Origin: CBDIHP01 sp965279195
Lineage (GTDB): Bacteria > Planctomycetota > Planctomycetia > Isosphaerales > Isosphaeraceae
NCBI GenBank assembly: GCA_965279195.1
Contig: CBDIHP010000017.1
Location: 1 to 64,000, forward strand
Direction of reading: 5' to 3'
DNA: 64,000 nucleotides
The number at the start of each line of letters is the position of its first letter. Position 1 is the first letter of the stretch. Positions 43,415-52,207 of the stretch are shown here, one piece after another. A program made the position numbers and the translations under genes. A model generated the notes under the pieces. That model was not told the origin of the DNA, searched no databases, and saw only the letters and a program-made list of their open reading frames with translations.

Positions 43415-45498
43415 GCAAGCTGCCGACCCGAACGATGCCCTGGTCGCGTTCGGCCACCTCGGGCCCCGAGCCGCTCATCACGCGCGAATGGATCGTCACG
43501 AACGGCCTCGGCGGCTACGCCTCGGGCACGGTCGCCGGCGTGGCGACCCGTCGCTACCACGGCCTCCTGATCGCCGCGCACCCGGCCCCTCTCGGCCGCG
43601 TGATGATGCTCGACCGCCTGTCCGAGCGGGTCTCGCTCCCCGACGGCACGCTCGCGCGGCTGGGCGGCCACGAGCGAAAGGGACGGCTCCGCGTCTCGGC
43701 CGCGAGCACGCTCAGTGAGTTCCGGCTCGAAGCCGGCCTGCCGGTCTGGCGATTCGAGGTCGGCTCGGTCGTGCTGGAGAAGCGGATCTGCCTGCCGCAT
43801 CTCCAGAACACCGTGCACATCACCTACTCGATCGTCTCCGGCGGGGGAACCGTCTCGCTCCGGCTCCGGCCCGCGCTCGACATCCGGGGCCACGACGATT
43901 CCGTCGGCCGGACGAAGCCCAGCGGATATTCGCTTTGCATGAAGGACGACCATTACGAGGTCAACCCGTCGGATACCAACTATCCGACGCTCCGCTTCCG
44001 GTTCCACGGCGGGCGGCCCGTGCTGGTGGCCTGGCCGGGGCTGGTGCACGACCTGCATTACCGGATCGAGGCCGCGCGGGGGTATCCGAATACGGGCGTG
44101 CTCTGGAGCCCCGGGCACATCCGGGTGATCCTCCGCCCCGACCGGCCGGTGACGCTCACGGCCTCGACGGAGTCCTGGGCGACGATCGACTGCATCGACC
44201 CGGAGGAGGCGTATCGCGATGAGATCATCCGTCGCCAGCGGCTGCTCGACCGGGCCGACCCGCGCGTCCGCGAGGCGCCTGCGTCGGAGATGGTCCTGGC
44301 GGCCGACCAGTTCGTGATCCAGCCGGCGGGCCGGATCGAGGACAATGCGCGGGCCCATGCGGTCGGGGACGAGGTCCGCACGGTGATCGCCGGCTACCAC
44401 TGGTTCACCGACTGGGGCCGCGACACGATGATCAGCCTCGAAGGGCTGACGCTCACCACCGGCCGGCACAACGAGGCGGGATGGATCCTCCGCGCATTCG
44501 CCTACCACATCAAGGACGGCCTGATCCCGAACATGTTCCCCGAGGGCCAGAACGGCGGCCTGTACCACACCGCCGACGCCACCCTCTGGTTCTTCCACGC
44601 TCTCGACCGTTACCTCGAAACCACCCACGACCGGACCACCTTGCAGCTCCTCCTCCCCAAACTGATCGATGTCGCCCGAAAGCACATCGAGGGGACCCGC
44701 TTCGGCATCGGCGTCGACCCGAAGGACGGCCTGCTGACCCAGGGGGCGCAGGGGTATCAGCTCACCTGGATGGACGCGAAGGTGGACGGCTGGGTCGTCA
44801 CCCCCCGACGCGGCAAGGCGGTCGAGATCAACGGCCTCTGGTACAACGCCCTGCGTCTGCTCGCCCGGTGGCTGGAGTCGGAAGGCCGCGACGGCGAGGC
44901 CGCCGAATTCGAGAAGCGGGCGAGTCAGGCGTACGAATCGTTCAACCGCCGCTTCTGGAACGAGTCGACAGGCTACCTCTACGACGTGGTCGACGGCGAG
45001 CACGGCGACGACGACGCCTGCCGGCCGAATCAACTGCTGGCGATCTCCCCGAGGTACCCCGTGCTCGATCGATCCCGCTGGGAGCCGGTGATCCGGGTCG
45101 TCGAGGAACACCTGCTCACCCCCGTCGGCCTCCGATCCCTCGCCCCAGGGCAGCCCGACTACAAGCCGACCTACCACGGCGACCTGCGGTCTCGCGACGC
45201 GGCCTACCATCAAGGGACGGTCTGGTCGTGGTTCGTCGGCCCGTTCGCGGATGCCTGGCTCAAGGCCTATCCGGACGACCTCGCCGGTGCCCGCAAGGCG
45301 GTCATCGGGCTCGTCTCCCACTTCGGCGAGGCGTGCGTGGGATCGATCAGCGAGATCTTCGATGCCGAGGACCCGTACACCCCGCGCGGATGCATCGCGC
45401 AGGCCTGGGGCGTCGCCGAATTCCTCCGCATCTGGGCCAAGACCGGCCTCAAGCCCGCCGAGGTCGAGTCAACGGACGACCTCCGTGTGAAGGTCTGA
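43411..45498 (+). CDS. Glycogen-debranching-type amylo-alpha-1,6-glucosidase
   Basis: 695 residues. The N-terminal GDE_N-like domain (EWIVTNGLGGYASGTVAG, RRYHGLLIAAHP) is followed by an (alpha/alpha)6 barrel: WFTDWGRDTMISLEGL carries the catalytic Asp region, then FPEGQNGGLYHTADATLWF, LTWMDAKVDGWVVTPR and HQGTVWSWFVGPF. It matches the GH133 group of debranching enzymes. Translational coupling to treZ (ATGA) places both in alpha-glucan/trehalose metabolism. The 3' end overlaps the opposite-strand acyltransferase gene by 30 bases. Confidence 0.88.
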   Translation: MSKLPTRTMPWSRSATSGPEPLITREWIVTNGLGGYASGTVAGVATRRYHGLLIAAHPAPLGRVMMLDRLSERVSLPDGTLARLGGHERKGRLRVSAASTLSEFRLEAGLPVWRFEVGSVVLEKRICLPHLQNTVHITYSIVSGGGTVSLRLRPALDIRGHDDSVGRTKPSGYSLCMKDDHYEVNPSDTNYPTLRFRFHGGRPVLVAWPGLVHDLHYRIEAARGYPNTGVLWSPGHIRVILRPDRPVTLTASTESWATIDCIDPEEAYRDEIIRRQRLLDRADPRVREAPASEMVLAADQFVIQPAGRIEDNARAHAVGDEVRTVIAGYHWFTDWGRDTMISLEGLTLTTGRHNEAGWILRAFAYHIKDGLIPNMFPEGQNGGLYHTADATLWFFHALDRYLETTHDRTTLQLLLPKLIDVARKHIEGTRFGIGVDPKDGLLTQGAQGYQLTWMDAKVDGWVVTPRRGKAVEINGLWYNALRLLARWLESEGRDGEAAEFEKRASQAYESFNRRFWNESTGYLYDVVDGEHGDDDACRPNQLLAISPRYPVLDRSRWEPVIRVVEEHLLTPVGLRSLAPGQPDYKPTYHGDLRSRDAAYHQGTVWSWFVGPFADAWLKAYPDDLAGARKAVIGLVSHFGEACVGSISEIFDAEDPYTPRGCIAQAWGVAEFLRIWAKTGLKPAEVESTDDLRVKV

Positions 45499-46590
45499 CC
45501 CTTCGGGGGCCGCGACCCTGGGCGAGGCGAAGTGCGGTCGAGGGATCGCCGAAGGTCGCTCGACGAACCGATCCTTGAGCCGCAGGATCGGCCGTTCCAG
45601 GCACCGCCAGGAAACCTCCGCGACCGCGAAGCAGAGGGCGACGCGGAGGATGTCAAACCACAGCGAGCCCTTGATTTCCAGGGCCTTTCGCACCTGGCTC
45701 ATCCCGAAGATTACGAACGGGTGATAGAAATAGAGTCCGTAGCTGATCTGGCCCGCGTGGACGAGCAAGGGATTCCGCAACCAACCGAACCTGCGACCGC
45801 CCGCCGCGAGCAGGACCGTGCCGACGATCACGAAGTAGCCGAGGTCGAGCGCGAACTGATCCAGCCCGCGCTGGAGAGGATTCCGGACGACTTGCTGGTA
45901 ATTCCAGAGGTAGGTCGAGATCCCCAGATACACCAGGAGCCCGCCGGCCGTCGCGAGCAGCCCGCGTTTCAAACGCAGTCGTCGCGCCGGGGACGCTTCG
46001 AAGTCGCCCGAGGTCAACCAGGCAAGCAGGGCACCGAGGGCCAGGCCGTCACAGCGAGTCATCAGCAGCATGGCCGGCCAGCCGAGGCAGCGGAGCACGG
46101 CCGGGAGCACGATGAGCGGGACGATTGCGAGCGGAAGCCTGCGACGGCCGAGCCACCAGACCAGCGCCGGCCAGATCAGGTAGAACTGCTCCTCGATCGC
46201 GAGCGTCCAGGTGAACGCGGCCAACTCCGTGAAGGTCCGGGTCTCGCCGCCCCACAACTTCGGGACGAACTGGAGGTACAGCAGGTACTCCGGCAGCCCT
46301 GCCCACGACTTCGGCTCGGGCAGCCAGCGCCAGAGCAGGGCGATCCAGACGAACCCGAGGTAGTAGACGGGCCAGATCCGCAAGGCCCGGCGAGCGTAGA
46401 AGTTCCGGACGTGCCCGGGCGACTTCGCCGTGCTCAGGAGGATTGTCGTGATCAGGTAGCCGGAGAGGACAAAGAAGAGGTCCACCGCCGAGCCCAGGAC
46501 GGGGGCCGAGTGCAGGAAGCGGAGGTGATAGATCACGATCACCGTCGCCGCGATGCCCCGGAGGGCGTCGAACTCCGCGATCCGCCGCAT
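45469..46590 (-). CDS. Acyltransferase-3 family membrane protein (OafA/YrhL type)
   Basis: 373 residues with about ten membrane helices. Family motifs: FDALRGIAATVIVIYHLRF with the conserved His, DLFFVLSGYLI, FYARRALRIWPVYYLGF and FTWTLAIEEQFYLIWP. It O-acylates surface carbohydrate, with the acceptor unknown. It has no SGNH domain. Its stop lies within the end of the convergent debranching gene. Confidence 0.9.
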   Translation of the reverse strand: MRRIAEFDALRGIAATVIVIYHLRFLHSAPVLGSAVDLFFVLSGYLITTILLSTAKSPGHVRNFYARRALRIWPVYYLGFVWIALLWRWLPEPKSWAGLPEYLLYLQFVPKLWGGETRTFTELAAFTWTLAIEEQFYLIWPALVWWLGRRRLPLAIVPLIVLPAVLRCLGWPAMLLMTRCDGLALGALLAWLTSGDFEASPARRLRLKRGLLATAGGLLVYLGISTYLWNYQQVVRNPLQRGLDQFALDLGYFVIVGTVLLAAGGRRFGWLRNPLLVHAGQISYGLYFYHPFVIFGMSQVRKALEIKGSLWFDILRVALCFAVAEVSWRCLERPILRLKDRFVERPSAIPRPHFASPRVAAPEGSDLHTEVVR

Positions 46591-46681
46591 GGCCGGGCCC
46601 TCCGTGGTCTGCCTGATCCTGTGCGATCGTATATCGGATCGCTCGCGAATCGGCCAGACGAACCCGGCGGACGGCCCACTC

Positions 46682-47335
46682 TCACTCGAACGGGCAGCCG
46701 GAGTAGAGATTCTCGGGGGCGGTCGCCACGTCGATCGGGTTCACCGCCCCGTCGGTCAGCTCGGCCAGGCCGTTCTCGACGTTCCGCAGCATCTTCTGCG
46801 AGAACCCCGGCCAGTGCTGGCGGATCACCTTCTTGCCGTCGATCAGCACGACGTACGTGGAGTTCTCGACCTTGTAGTCGTGGACCATCTTCAGGTCCCG
46901 ATCGAGCAGGATCGGATACGTCACCCCGAACTTCTCCGCCCAGCCCCGGGCCTTCTCGGCGTCGACGTCGATCACCCCGAGGAACCGGGCCTTCGGGTAC
47001 GACTTCGCCAGCGCATTGAAAAAGACCTGCGACTCCTCGCTGCAAGGGCACCCGTGCTTGATGAACGTCAGGACCACAGGCCCCTTCGCCAGTTCGCCGT
47101 CCAGGCCGAACGTCGTACCATCCACCGCCTTCGCTTCGAACGGCCGGGCCGTGGTCTTCACCATCGACTGGCTCATCTCGGACATCGCCGCCGTGACGGC
47201 ATGCTTCTCAACGATCGTCGGCAGCACGAACGCCGAAGGTGGCGGCCCGAACTCCGCCCGGAGCCGGACATAGGCATAGAGCCCGCCGAACGCGCCGGCG
47301 ACGAGCAGGAAGCCGAGCAGTGGGAGATTTTTCAT
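46682..47335 (-). CDS. Membrane-anchored redoxin (thioredoxin-fold) protein
   Basis: 217 residues from MKNLPLLGFLL, an N-terminal membrane anchor. The thioredoxin/peroxiredoxin fold carries a CPC site (FIKHGCPCSEESQVFF) instead of CxxC, then FLGVIDVDAEKARGWAEKFGV and YPILLDRDLKMVHDYKV. The single-residue spacing makes the two Cys an unusual redox pair; peroxide reduction or thiol exchange outside the membrane is possible. A longer open frame upstream runs through a repeat and is rejected. Confidence 0.78.
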   Translation of the reverse strand: MKNLPLLGFLLVAGAFGGLYAYVRLRAEFGPPPSAFVLPTIVEKHAVTAAMSEMSQSMVKTTARPFEAKAVDGTTFGLDGELAKGPVVLTFIKHGCPCSEESQVFFNALAKSYPKARFLGVIDVDAEKARGWAEKFGVTYPILLDRDLKMVHDYKVENSTYVVLIDGKKVIRQHWPGFSQKMLRNVENGLAELTDGAVNPIDVATAPENLYSGCPFE

Positions 47336-47337
47336 GG

Positions 47338-47403
47338 TAGGGTCCGCTATTGCGGACCAATCTTGCATGGATTGAATCAAGTGGTCCGCGACAGCGGCCC
47401 CTG
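47338..47403. repeat. Family B hairpin repeat, copy 2
   Basis: TAG followed by GGTCCGC-TATT-GCGGACC (47341-47358), a 24-base spacer, then GGTCCGC-GACA-GCGGCCC (47383-47400). It lies between two minus-strand genes, just upstream of the redoxin ATG, so it would be in that gene's leader. Confidence 0.85.
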
Positions 47404-47414
47404 AGGGATTATAG

Positions 47415-47897
47415 TCATCGCTTCAATCGCTCGGCCCTCGGCAACGACTCCGGCACCAGGAACAGGGCGTTGAGGAGGGCCTCGGCGACCTGGTCGAAGG
47501 TGGTGCCCGGATCGGGAAGGTTCACGACGACCGAGGCGGCCTGGGCGAGCATGAGGTTGATGGTGGCGAGTTTCTGGCCGGGGAGGGCATCGCCGCCGGC
47601 GCGGAAGTCTGTGCGGACCAGGACCAGGGGGATGCCCAGGGCGTAGGCGAGGCCGCATTCGAAGCTCGTGCCGCTGTCGGGGTCGGCACCGTCCATCACC
47701 GCGACGACGGCGTCGGCCGAGCGGACGCCGTCGACGTCGACCTGGAAGATGGCGTCGGCGTCGAGGGTGGCGATCGACTTGACCTCGGTCTGGGGCAGGA
47801 AGACGTCGTGGCCGGCGCGGCTGAGGGCGGCGGCGAGCGCCTCGTTCCAGAGGCGTTCGGCCTGGGTGAACAGCGGTCCGGCGAAGTAGAGGCGCAT
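47415..47897 (-). CDS. Nucleoside 2-deoxyribosyltransferase
   Basis: 160 residues from MRLYFAGPLFTQAE. The family motifs are FAGPLFT, DAVVAVMDGADPDSGTSFECGLAYALG (acidic pair plus the catalytic Glu) and PLVLVRTDFR. It swaps bases between deoxyribonucleosides in nucleotide salvage. An upstream in-frame ATG seven codons earlier is less likely because the conserved strand starts at this Met. Confidence 0.9.
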   Translation of the reverse strand: MRLYFAGPLFTQAERLWNEALAAALSRAGHDVFLPQTEVKSIATLDADAIFQVDVDGVRSADAVVAVMDGADPDSGTSFECGLAYALGIPLVLVRTDFRAGGDALPGQKLATINLMLAQAASVVVNLPDPGTTFDQVAEALLNALFLVPESLPRAERLKR

Positions 47898-48190
47898 GCC
47901 CGGCGGCTCCAAGATCAAGGCGGCGATCCGTTTGCAACGCCCGGACGTCCATTCGCGGACGCGCCGGACGTACGCATTACGACGATCGCGACGGTTTTCC
48001 GCAAGACGCCGGCCCCCTCGGGTCGATCCAGAAGGTGATGGTTCGGAGTCCGGTCCGCGCGAGGTTTGGCTCGCGGGGAACGTTCCGCCAGCGGCGTCGG
48101 GGGTGCGGTCGGGCCGCCAGGAGGGTGGCCGGGTCGCGATGGCCCCGGGCGTCGCGGGACCGATGAAACAAGGGAAGAAGGAGTATCCCG

Positions 48191-48961
48191 ATGCGGACTT
48201 TCGCTCGGCTCAGCCTCGGTTTGATGGGCCTGGCTCTGGTGGCCCCGGGCGTCGCCCGCGCGGGCGACGATGCGGTGATGAGCGGCGGCTACCGGCCGAT
48301 CGCGACGGCCCCGGCCCCGGTGCCCGTCCAGCCGACCGCCCCCGCGCCCTACACCATGCCGGCCTCGGCCCCGGTGATGGCCCACCAGCACAACGGCAAG
48401 GCCCCGCACCTGTGCGCCTCGTGCATGCGTGAGCAGCAGCTCCGCATGGCCGCCCCGACCTCGACGATCGGCTGTGCCCACAAGCGTGACGGGCTGTGCC
48501 CGGCCTGCCAGGCCCAGCTCGACCGCACCGGCTCGGTGGTGATCAGCGAGGTCGCCGGCCCGGCGGTCGTGGTCTCGGAAGGTGCCCCCGGCGCCCCCGG
48601 CCGCGCGATGGTCTCCGACGCCGGCATGGTCGCCCCCGGCGACCCCGCCCCGATCGGCGAGATGCGGACCAGCTACGAGATGGCCCGCCCCGGGGTCGCC
48701 TCGACCGCGACGGCCCCCAAGCCCGCCCCGGTCCGCATGGCCCCGGCCTCGGCCCCGTTCCTGCCGCCGAGCAGGCCGACCCGCGTGCCCGTCATCAGCC
48801 ACCTCCTCGGCTTCGGCGACATCGGCAAGGAGCGTCGCGAGGCCAAGGCCCGCGCCAAGATGGAGTCGCACGCCTCCATCGCCTACGGCCCCAACGGCGA
48901 GGCCCCGACCGACGTCCCCGCCTCGGTGGTCTTCGGCAAGAAGGGCCGCACCGGCCACTGA
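48191..48961 (+). CDS. Exported Pro/Ala-rich protein with two CxxC motifs
   Basis: 256 residues. AAGGAG lies just upstream of the ATG. The signal peptide probably ends GVARA before GDD. After a Pro/Ala-rich stretch come CASC and CPAC about 24 residues apart (HLCASCMREQQ, GLCPACQAQL) with nearby His, a possible metal or disulfide site. The rest is low-complexity Pro/Ala with a basic helix (GKERREAKARAKMES). I do not recognise the family. Two more exported Cys-motif proteins follow (49331, 50465). Confidence 0.7.
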   Translation: MRTFARLSLGLMGLALVAPGVARAGDDAVMSGGYRPIATAPAPVPVQPTAPAPYTMPASAPVMAHQHNGKAPHLCASCMREQQLRMAAPTSTIGCAHKRDGLCPACQAQLDRTGSVVISEVAGPAVVVSEGAPGAPGRAMVSDAGMVAPGDPAPIGEMRTSYEMARPGVASTATAPKPAPVRMAPASAPFLPPSRPTRVPVISHLLGFGDIGKERREAKARAKMESHASIAYGPNGEAPTDVPASVVFGKKGRTGH

Positions 48962-49330
48962 GCCCGGTGTGATCCGGTCGAGCCGGATCTGACGACGCGC
49001 ATGCGACCGACCACCTTGCCCGAGAGGGCAGGGGGGCCGGTCCGCGCGCTATTCGAACCCAAAACAACGGAAACGCTCCAGAATCGCCCCACGGCCCGCC
49101 GATGCTCTGTCCTGTCGCAACGAAGGTGGGTCGCACCAGGGACGCGGTGAACGGGCCTGAGAGGACTTCCTCCGGATGATTCCGGGGGAGTCGCCTCCGA
49201 GCGGCCTGTGAACCGACCCCGGAATTCGATCTCGTCGAGGGACCGTTCAGGACGGCGGTGCCCCGAAGACGCTCGCGCCATTCCGATCCATTCCAGGAGG
49301 GATACACCGAACGTCGTAAAGGGATTGAAC
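48962..49330. other. Intergenic region, nothing recognised
   Basis: 369 bases between two exported-protein genes on the plus strand. The frames here lack coding character. No strong terminator or promoter could be placed; AGGAGG at 49297-49302 is too far from the next ATG (49331) to act directly. Confidence 0.4.
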
Positions 49331-50227
49331 ATGCGTTTCGGAATCTGGCGAGTCCTCGCGCTCGCAGCGGTCCTCGTGGGCATGGCGGCCTCGAGCCGCT
49401 CCGTTCTGGCCGGCGACTTCCACAAGGCGATCCCCCGCGAAGTCCTGGCGTACGACTACCGGACCGGCGGCGTGGCCATGGCCCCCCCGATCCCCTACGG
49501 CCACTACGCCAAGGACAAGTTCGGTGCGATCGCCGGCGCCTTCGGCGGGCTCAAGGGCAAGCTCTGCGGCCTCTGCGGCGGCAAGGGTTGCATGGGCTGC
49601 GGCGGCTCGGGCCTGCTCAACGGCCTGCACGGCCTCGGCGGCATCGGCCACGGCGGTTGCTCGGATTGCGGCGACGGCGGGCAGGGTTGGGGTCACGGCT
49701 GTGGCCTGAAGGGTTGCGGCCTGGGCCTCGGCCTTGGCAGCAAGCTGAAGGGCCTCTGCAAGGACAAGGGGTGCAACGTCTGCTCGGGCAGCCCGGTCCT
49801 GGCCTCGGGTCAGGGTCCGGCCCCCATCGCCTCGCCCCAGGCCTCGGCCCAGTCGGGCGGGTACTGCGGTGAGAAGGGCTGCCGTCTCGGCAAGGGTCAC
49901 TCGCACTTCTTCGGCGGCGGCAGCGACTCTTGCGGGTCCTGCGGCGGTCGGGGCTGCGGCAAGTGCGGCCTCTTCAGCGGCCTCGGCGGCCGGGGCCACG
50001 GCGGTTGCAACGCCTGCGGCGGTGCGGGCTGCGGCAAGTGCGGCCTGGGTCTGGGCGGTCACGGCCTCGGGCTCGGCTCGAAGCTCGGCGGCCTGCTCCA
50101 CAAGCAGAAAATCAAGTACTTCGTCGGGCCCGGCGGCCCGGTCCCCATCACCCCGGGCTATGTGCCCTACGTGGTGACGACCCGCTCGCCCCGCGACTTC
50201 CTCGCGTTCCCGCCCTACACCCCCTGA
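49331..50227 (+). CDS. Exported Gly/Cys-rich protein with DnaJ-type zinc-finger-like repeats
   Basis: 298 residues. The signal peptide probably ends SRSVLA before GDFHKA. The mature part is dominated by Gly, Cys and Leu with repeated CxxCxGxxCxxC units: CGLCGGKGCMGCGGSG, CGSCGGRGCGKCG and CNACGGAGCGKCG. These resemble the CxxCxGxG zinc-binding motifs of DnaJ but in an exported protein without a J domain. The C-terminal 35 residues (KIKYFVGPGGPVPITPGY) are non-repetitive. Zn binding or disulfide cross-linking in the envelope is possible. Confidence 0.75.
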   Translation: MRFGIWRVLALAAVLVGMAASSRSVLAGDFHKAIPREVLAYDYRTGGVAMAPPIPYGHYAKDKFGAIAGAFGGLKGKLCGLCGGKGCMGCGGSGLLNGLHGLGGIGHGGCSDCGDGGQGWGHGCGLKGCGLGLGLGSKLKGLCKDKGCNVCSGSPVLASGQGPAPIASPQASAQSGGYCGEKGCRLGKGHSHFFGGGSDSCGSCGGRGCGKCGLFSGLGGRGHGGCNACGGAGCGKCGLGLGGHGLGLGSKLGGLLHKQKIKYFVGPGGPVPITPGYVPYVVTTRSPRDFLAFPPYTP

Positions 50228-50464
50228 TGTCAAATCGGAGTGCCGCGAGTCCGATTGCAGGAACGCGGCACCCTGAGCCGATCTCCAGACAGAACGATCA
50301 CGATCCGGTCCGGAGTGCGGCCCCGATCGAATTCCCCGGCCCGGCGACACGGAATGTCGCGGGGCCGGGGTTCGATCTTGAATGCCGCCCGCGCCGGTCG
50401 CCGCATCTCCGGTCCCGGATGGGCCGGAACCGGTCGGCCCGCCCGACCCGTCACGGAGGACCCC

Positions 50465-50998
50465 ATGCGACGCGAGAGAGCAGGAGTGTTTCGCCCCCGA
50501 CTGGCCGCGCTGGCGGTCCTCGGCGCGGTGATCGGCTTCGCCGAGCCCGCCCGGGCCCAGGTGCCGCAGCCGAGGATCCCCGATATCAACCAGCGGAGCG
50601 GCCTCCTCAGCCGGTTCGCCCCCTTCCCGCGCACGAATCTGCCGCACGACCCCGACCGCGACTACAACTGGGGCACCCGCGTCGGCGACAATCCGTATCC
50701 CAAGCACCCGAACTCGCCCATCGGCGGCGGGATGTACGGATACCCCCTCTCGCACAAGTGCACCGTCTCGGTGCCCGGCTTCTTCAACGGCGCGCCCGGC
50801 AAGGCCGATTACTGCCCCGACTGCAAGCCGAAGCATCCCTCGGGGCGGATCTTCCGGGCCATGCTCCACCAGAACAAGCCCAAGGGATCGTACTACGCGG
50901 GCGGCTCGTATGTGCCTATCTATGATTACGACTTCTGGGTCCCAGGCGCCGGCCCCGACCTCTGGCCGCACTACATCGTCGGCAATCGCGGCGGCTGA
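50465..50998 (+). CDS. Exported protein of unknown function with Cys motif
   Basis: 177 residues. GGAGG lies five bases before the ATG. The signal peptide probably ends EPARA before QVPQP. The mature part is Pro/Tyr/Gly-rich and carries HKC followed by YCPDCKPKHP, a CxxC with flanking His. No known domain is recognised. Third exported Cys-motif gene in a row on this strand, suggesting a shared envelope role. Confidence 0.7.
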   Translation: MRRERAGVFRPRLAALAVLGAVIGFAEPARAQVPQPRIPDINQRSGLLSRFAPFPRTNLPHDPDRDYNWGTRVGDNPYPKHPNSPIGGGMYGYPLSHKCTVSVPGFFNGAPGKADYCPDCKPKHPSGRIFRAMLHQNKPKGSYYAGGSYVPIYDYDFWVPGAGPDLWPHYIVGNRGG

Positions 50999-51170
50999 TC
51001 GCGGCTGACGGTGAGATGGATGCAACTCAAGGCCCTCGGCGGATTGCCGGGGGCCTTTTGCGTTGCCGGCGCGCGGATTGCGTTCTCAGGCCGCCGTGGA
51101 CGGGGTGATCGGGCCTCGCGCGGGCGGGGCCGGTCCGGGATCCGTGAGCACGAAGGCAGGACGACGCACC

Positions 51171-51947
51171 ATGATCGCGCAACCGTATACCCGGATCTCC
51201 GTCGAGGGGATCCGAGACGTCGAGGAGGCCCGCCGCCCCAGTTCCGGCATCAATGTCGGCCAGGCCGAACGCTGGGCCTCGGCCATCGCCGGCGGATTGC
51301 TCGTCGCCAATGGCCTCCGCAAGGGGACCTTCGGCGGGCTGTCACTCGCCCTGCTCGGCGGGGCCCTGGCCTATCGCGGCACGTCCGGCCACTGCGCCGC
51401 CTACCAGGCCCTGCACATCGACACATCGGACAAGTCTCGCAGCGACGAGTCGGAGACGATCCACAAGGGCGTCCTCGTCAAGGAGACCCGCACGATCAAC
51501 CGGCCGGCGGCCGAACTCTACGCCTACTGGCGTGATTTCGGCAACTTGCCTCGATTCATGGATCACGTCGAGTCGGTCCACAGCCTCGAAGGCGAACGCT
51601 CGCACTGGGTGGTGAAGGGGCCGTTCGGCACGACGCTGGAGTGGGATTCCGCGATCATCAACGAGGAGCCCGGACGGCTGATCGCCTGGAAGTCCGAGCC
51701 CGGCGGCGACATCGACAACGCCGGGACGATCCGGTTCGATGAGCCGATCAACGGCCGCGGCACCGTCGTGACGCTCGAACTGAACTACGAACCCCCCGCG
51801 GGTATCATCGGCATCACCATCGCTCGCCTTCTCGGCGACGACCCGAAGCAACTCGCCCGCGAGTCGCTCCGCAGGTTTCAAAACCTGATGGAAGCGGGCG
51901 AGATCCCCACGGTGAACGGCCAGCCCTCCGGCCGCGCCAAGGTCTGA
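51171..51947 (+). CDS. SRPBCC (cyclase/dehydrase-type) protein with N-terminal membrane segment
   Basis: 258 residues from MIAQPYTRIS. A Gly-rich hydrophobic hairpin (residues about 35-65, DUF2892-like) precedes an SRPBCC/START-like domain. That domain shows ETRTINRPAAELYAYWRDFGNLPRFMDHVESV, GPFGTTLEWDSAIINEEPGRLIAWKS and GTVVTLELNYEPP. The fold binds hydrophobic ligands; homologues are often annotated cyclase/dehydrase without proof. No pathway partner is next to it. Confidence 0.8.
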   Translation: MIAQPYTRISVEGIRDVEEARRPSSGINVGQAERWASAIAGGLLVANGLRKGTFGGLSLALLGGALAYRGTSGHCAAYQALHIDTSDKSRSDESETIHKGVLVKETRTINRPAAELYAYWRDFGNLPRFMDHVESVHSLEGERSHWVVKGPFGTTLEWDSAIINEEPGRLIAWKSEPGGDIDNAGTIRFDEPINGRGTVVTLELNYEPPAGIIGITIARLLGDDPKQLARESLRRFQNLMEAGEIPTVNGQPSGRAKV

Positions 51948-51979
51948 GCCGCCGAGGTGACAAGGGCGACACACCTCCT

Positions 51980-52146
51980 GCGCTGGGCGCGGGTCTCCAG
52001 ACCCCGCCCCAGGCGCGATCGAAGGGGACCACCTGATCGGGTCTCCAGACCCGTTTGCGATTCAGGGATGGAACGGGACTGGAGACCCGATCAGGTGGTA
52101 CAACGCGGCGGGTGTTGGGGCGGGGTCGGGAGACCCGCGCCCAGCG
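51980..52146. repeat. Family A long hairpin repeat, copy 2
   Basis: 167 bases with terminal inverted repeats beginning GCGCTGGGCGCGGGTCTCC. Outer mini-hairpins are GGGTC-TCCA-GACCC and GGGTC-GGGA-GACCC. The inner arms pair over about 25 bases (CCACCTGATCGGGTCTCCAG and complement). The left half is nearly identical to copy 1. It precedes the alcohol dehydrogenase gene. Confidence 0.9.
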
Positions 52147-52207
52147 TCTACTGCAATTCTCATCCATACATAATTTTCGTCATCCTCCTGCACCTCGGAG
52201 TTCCCCC

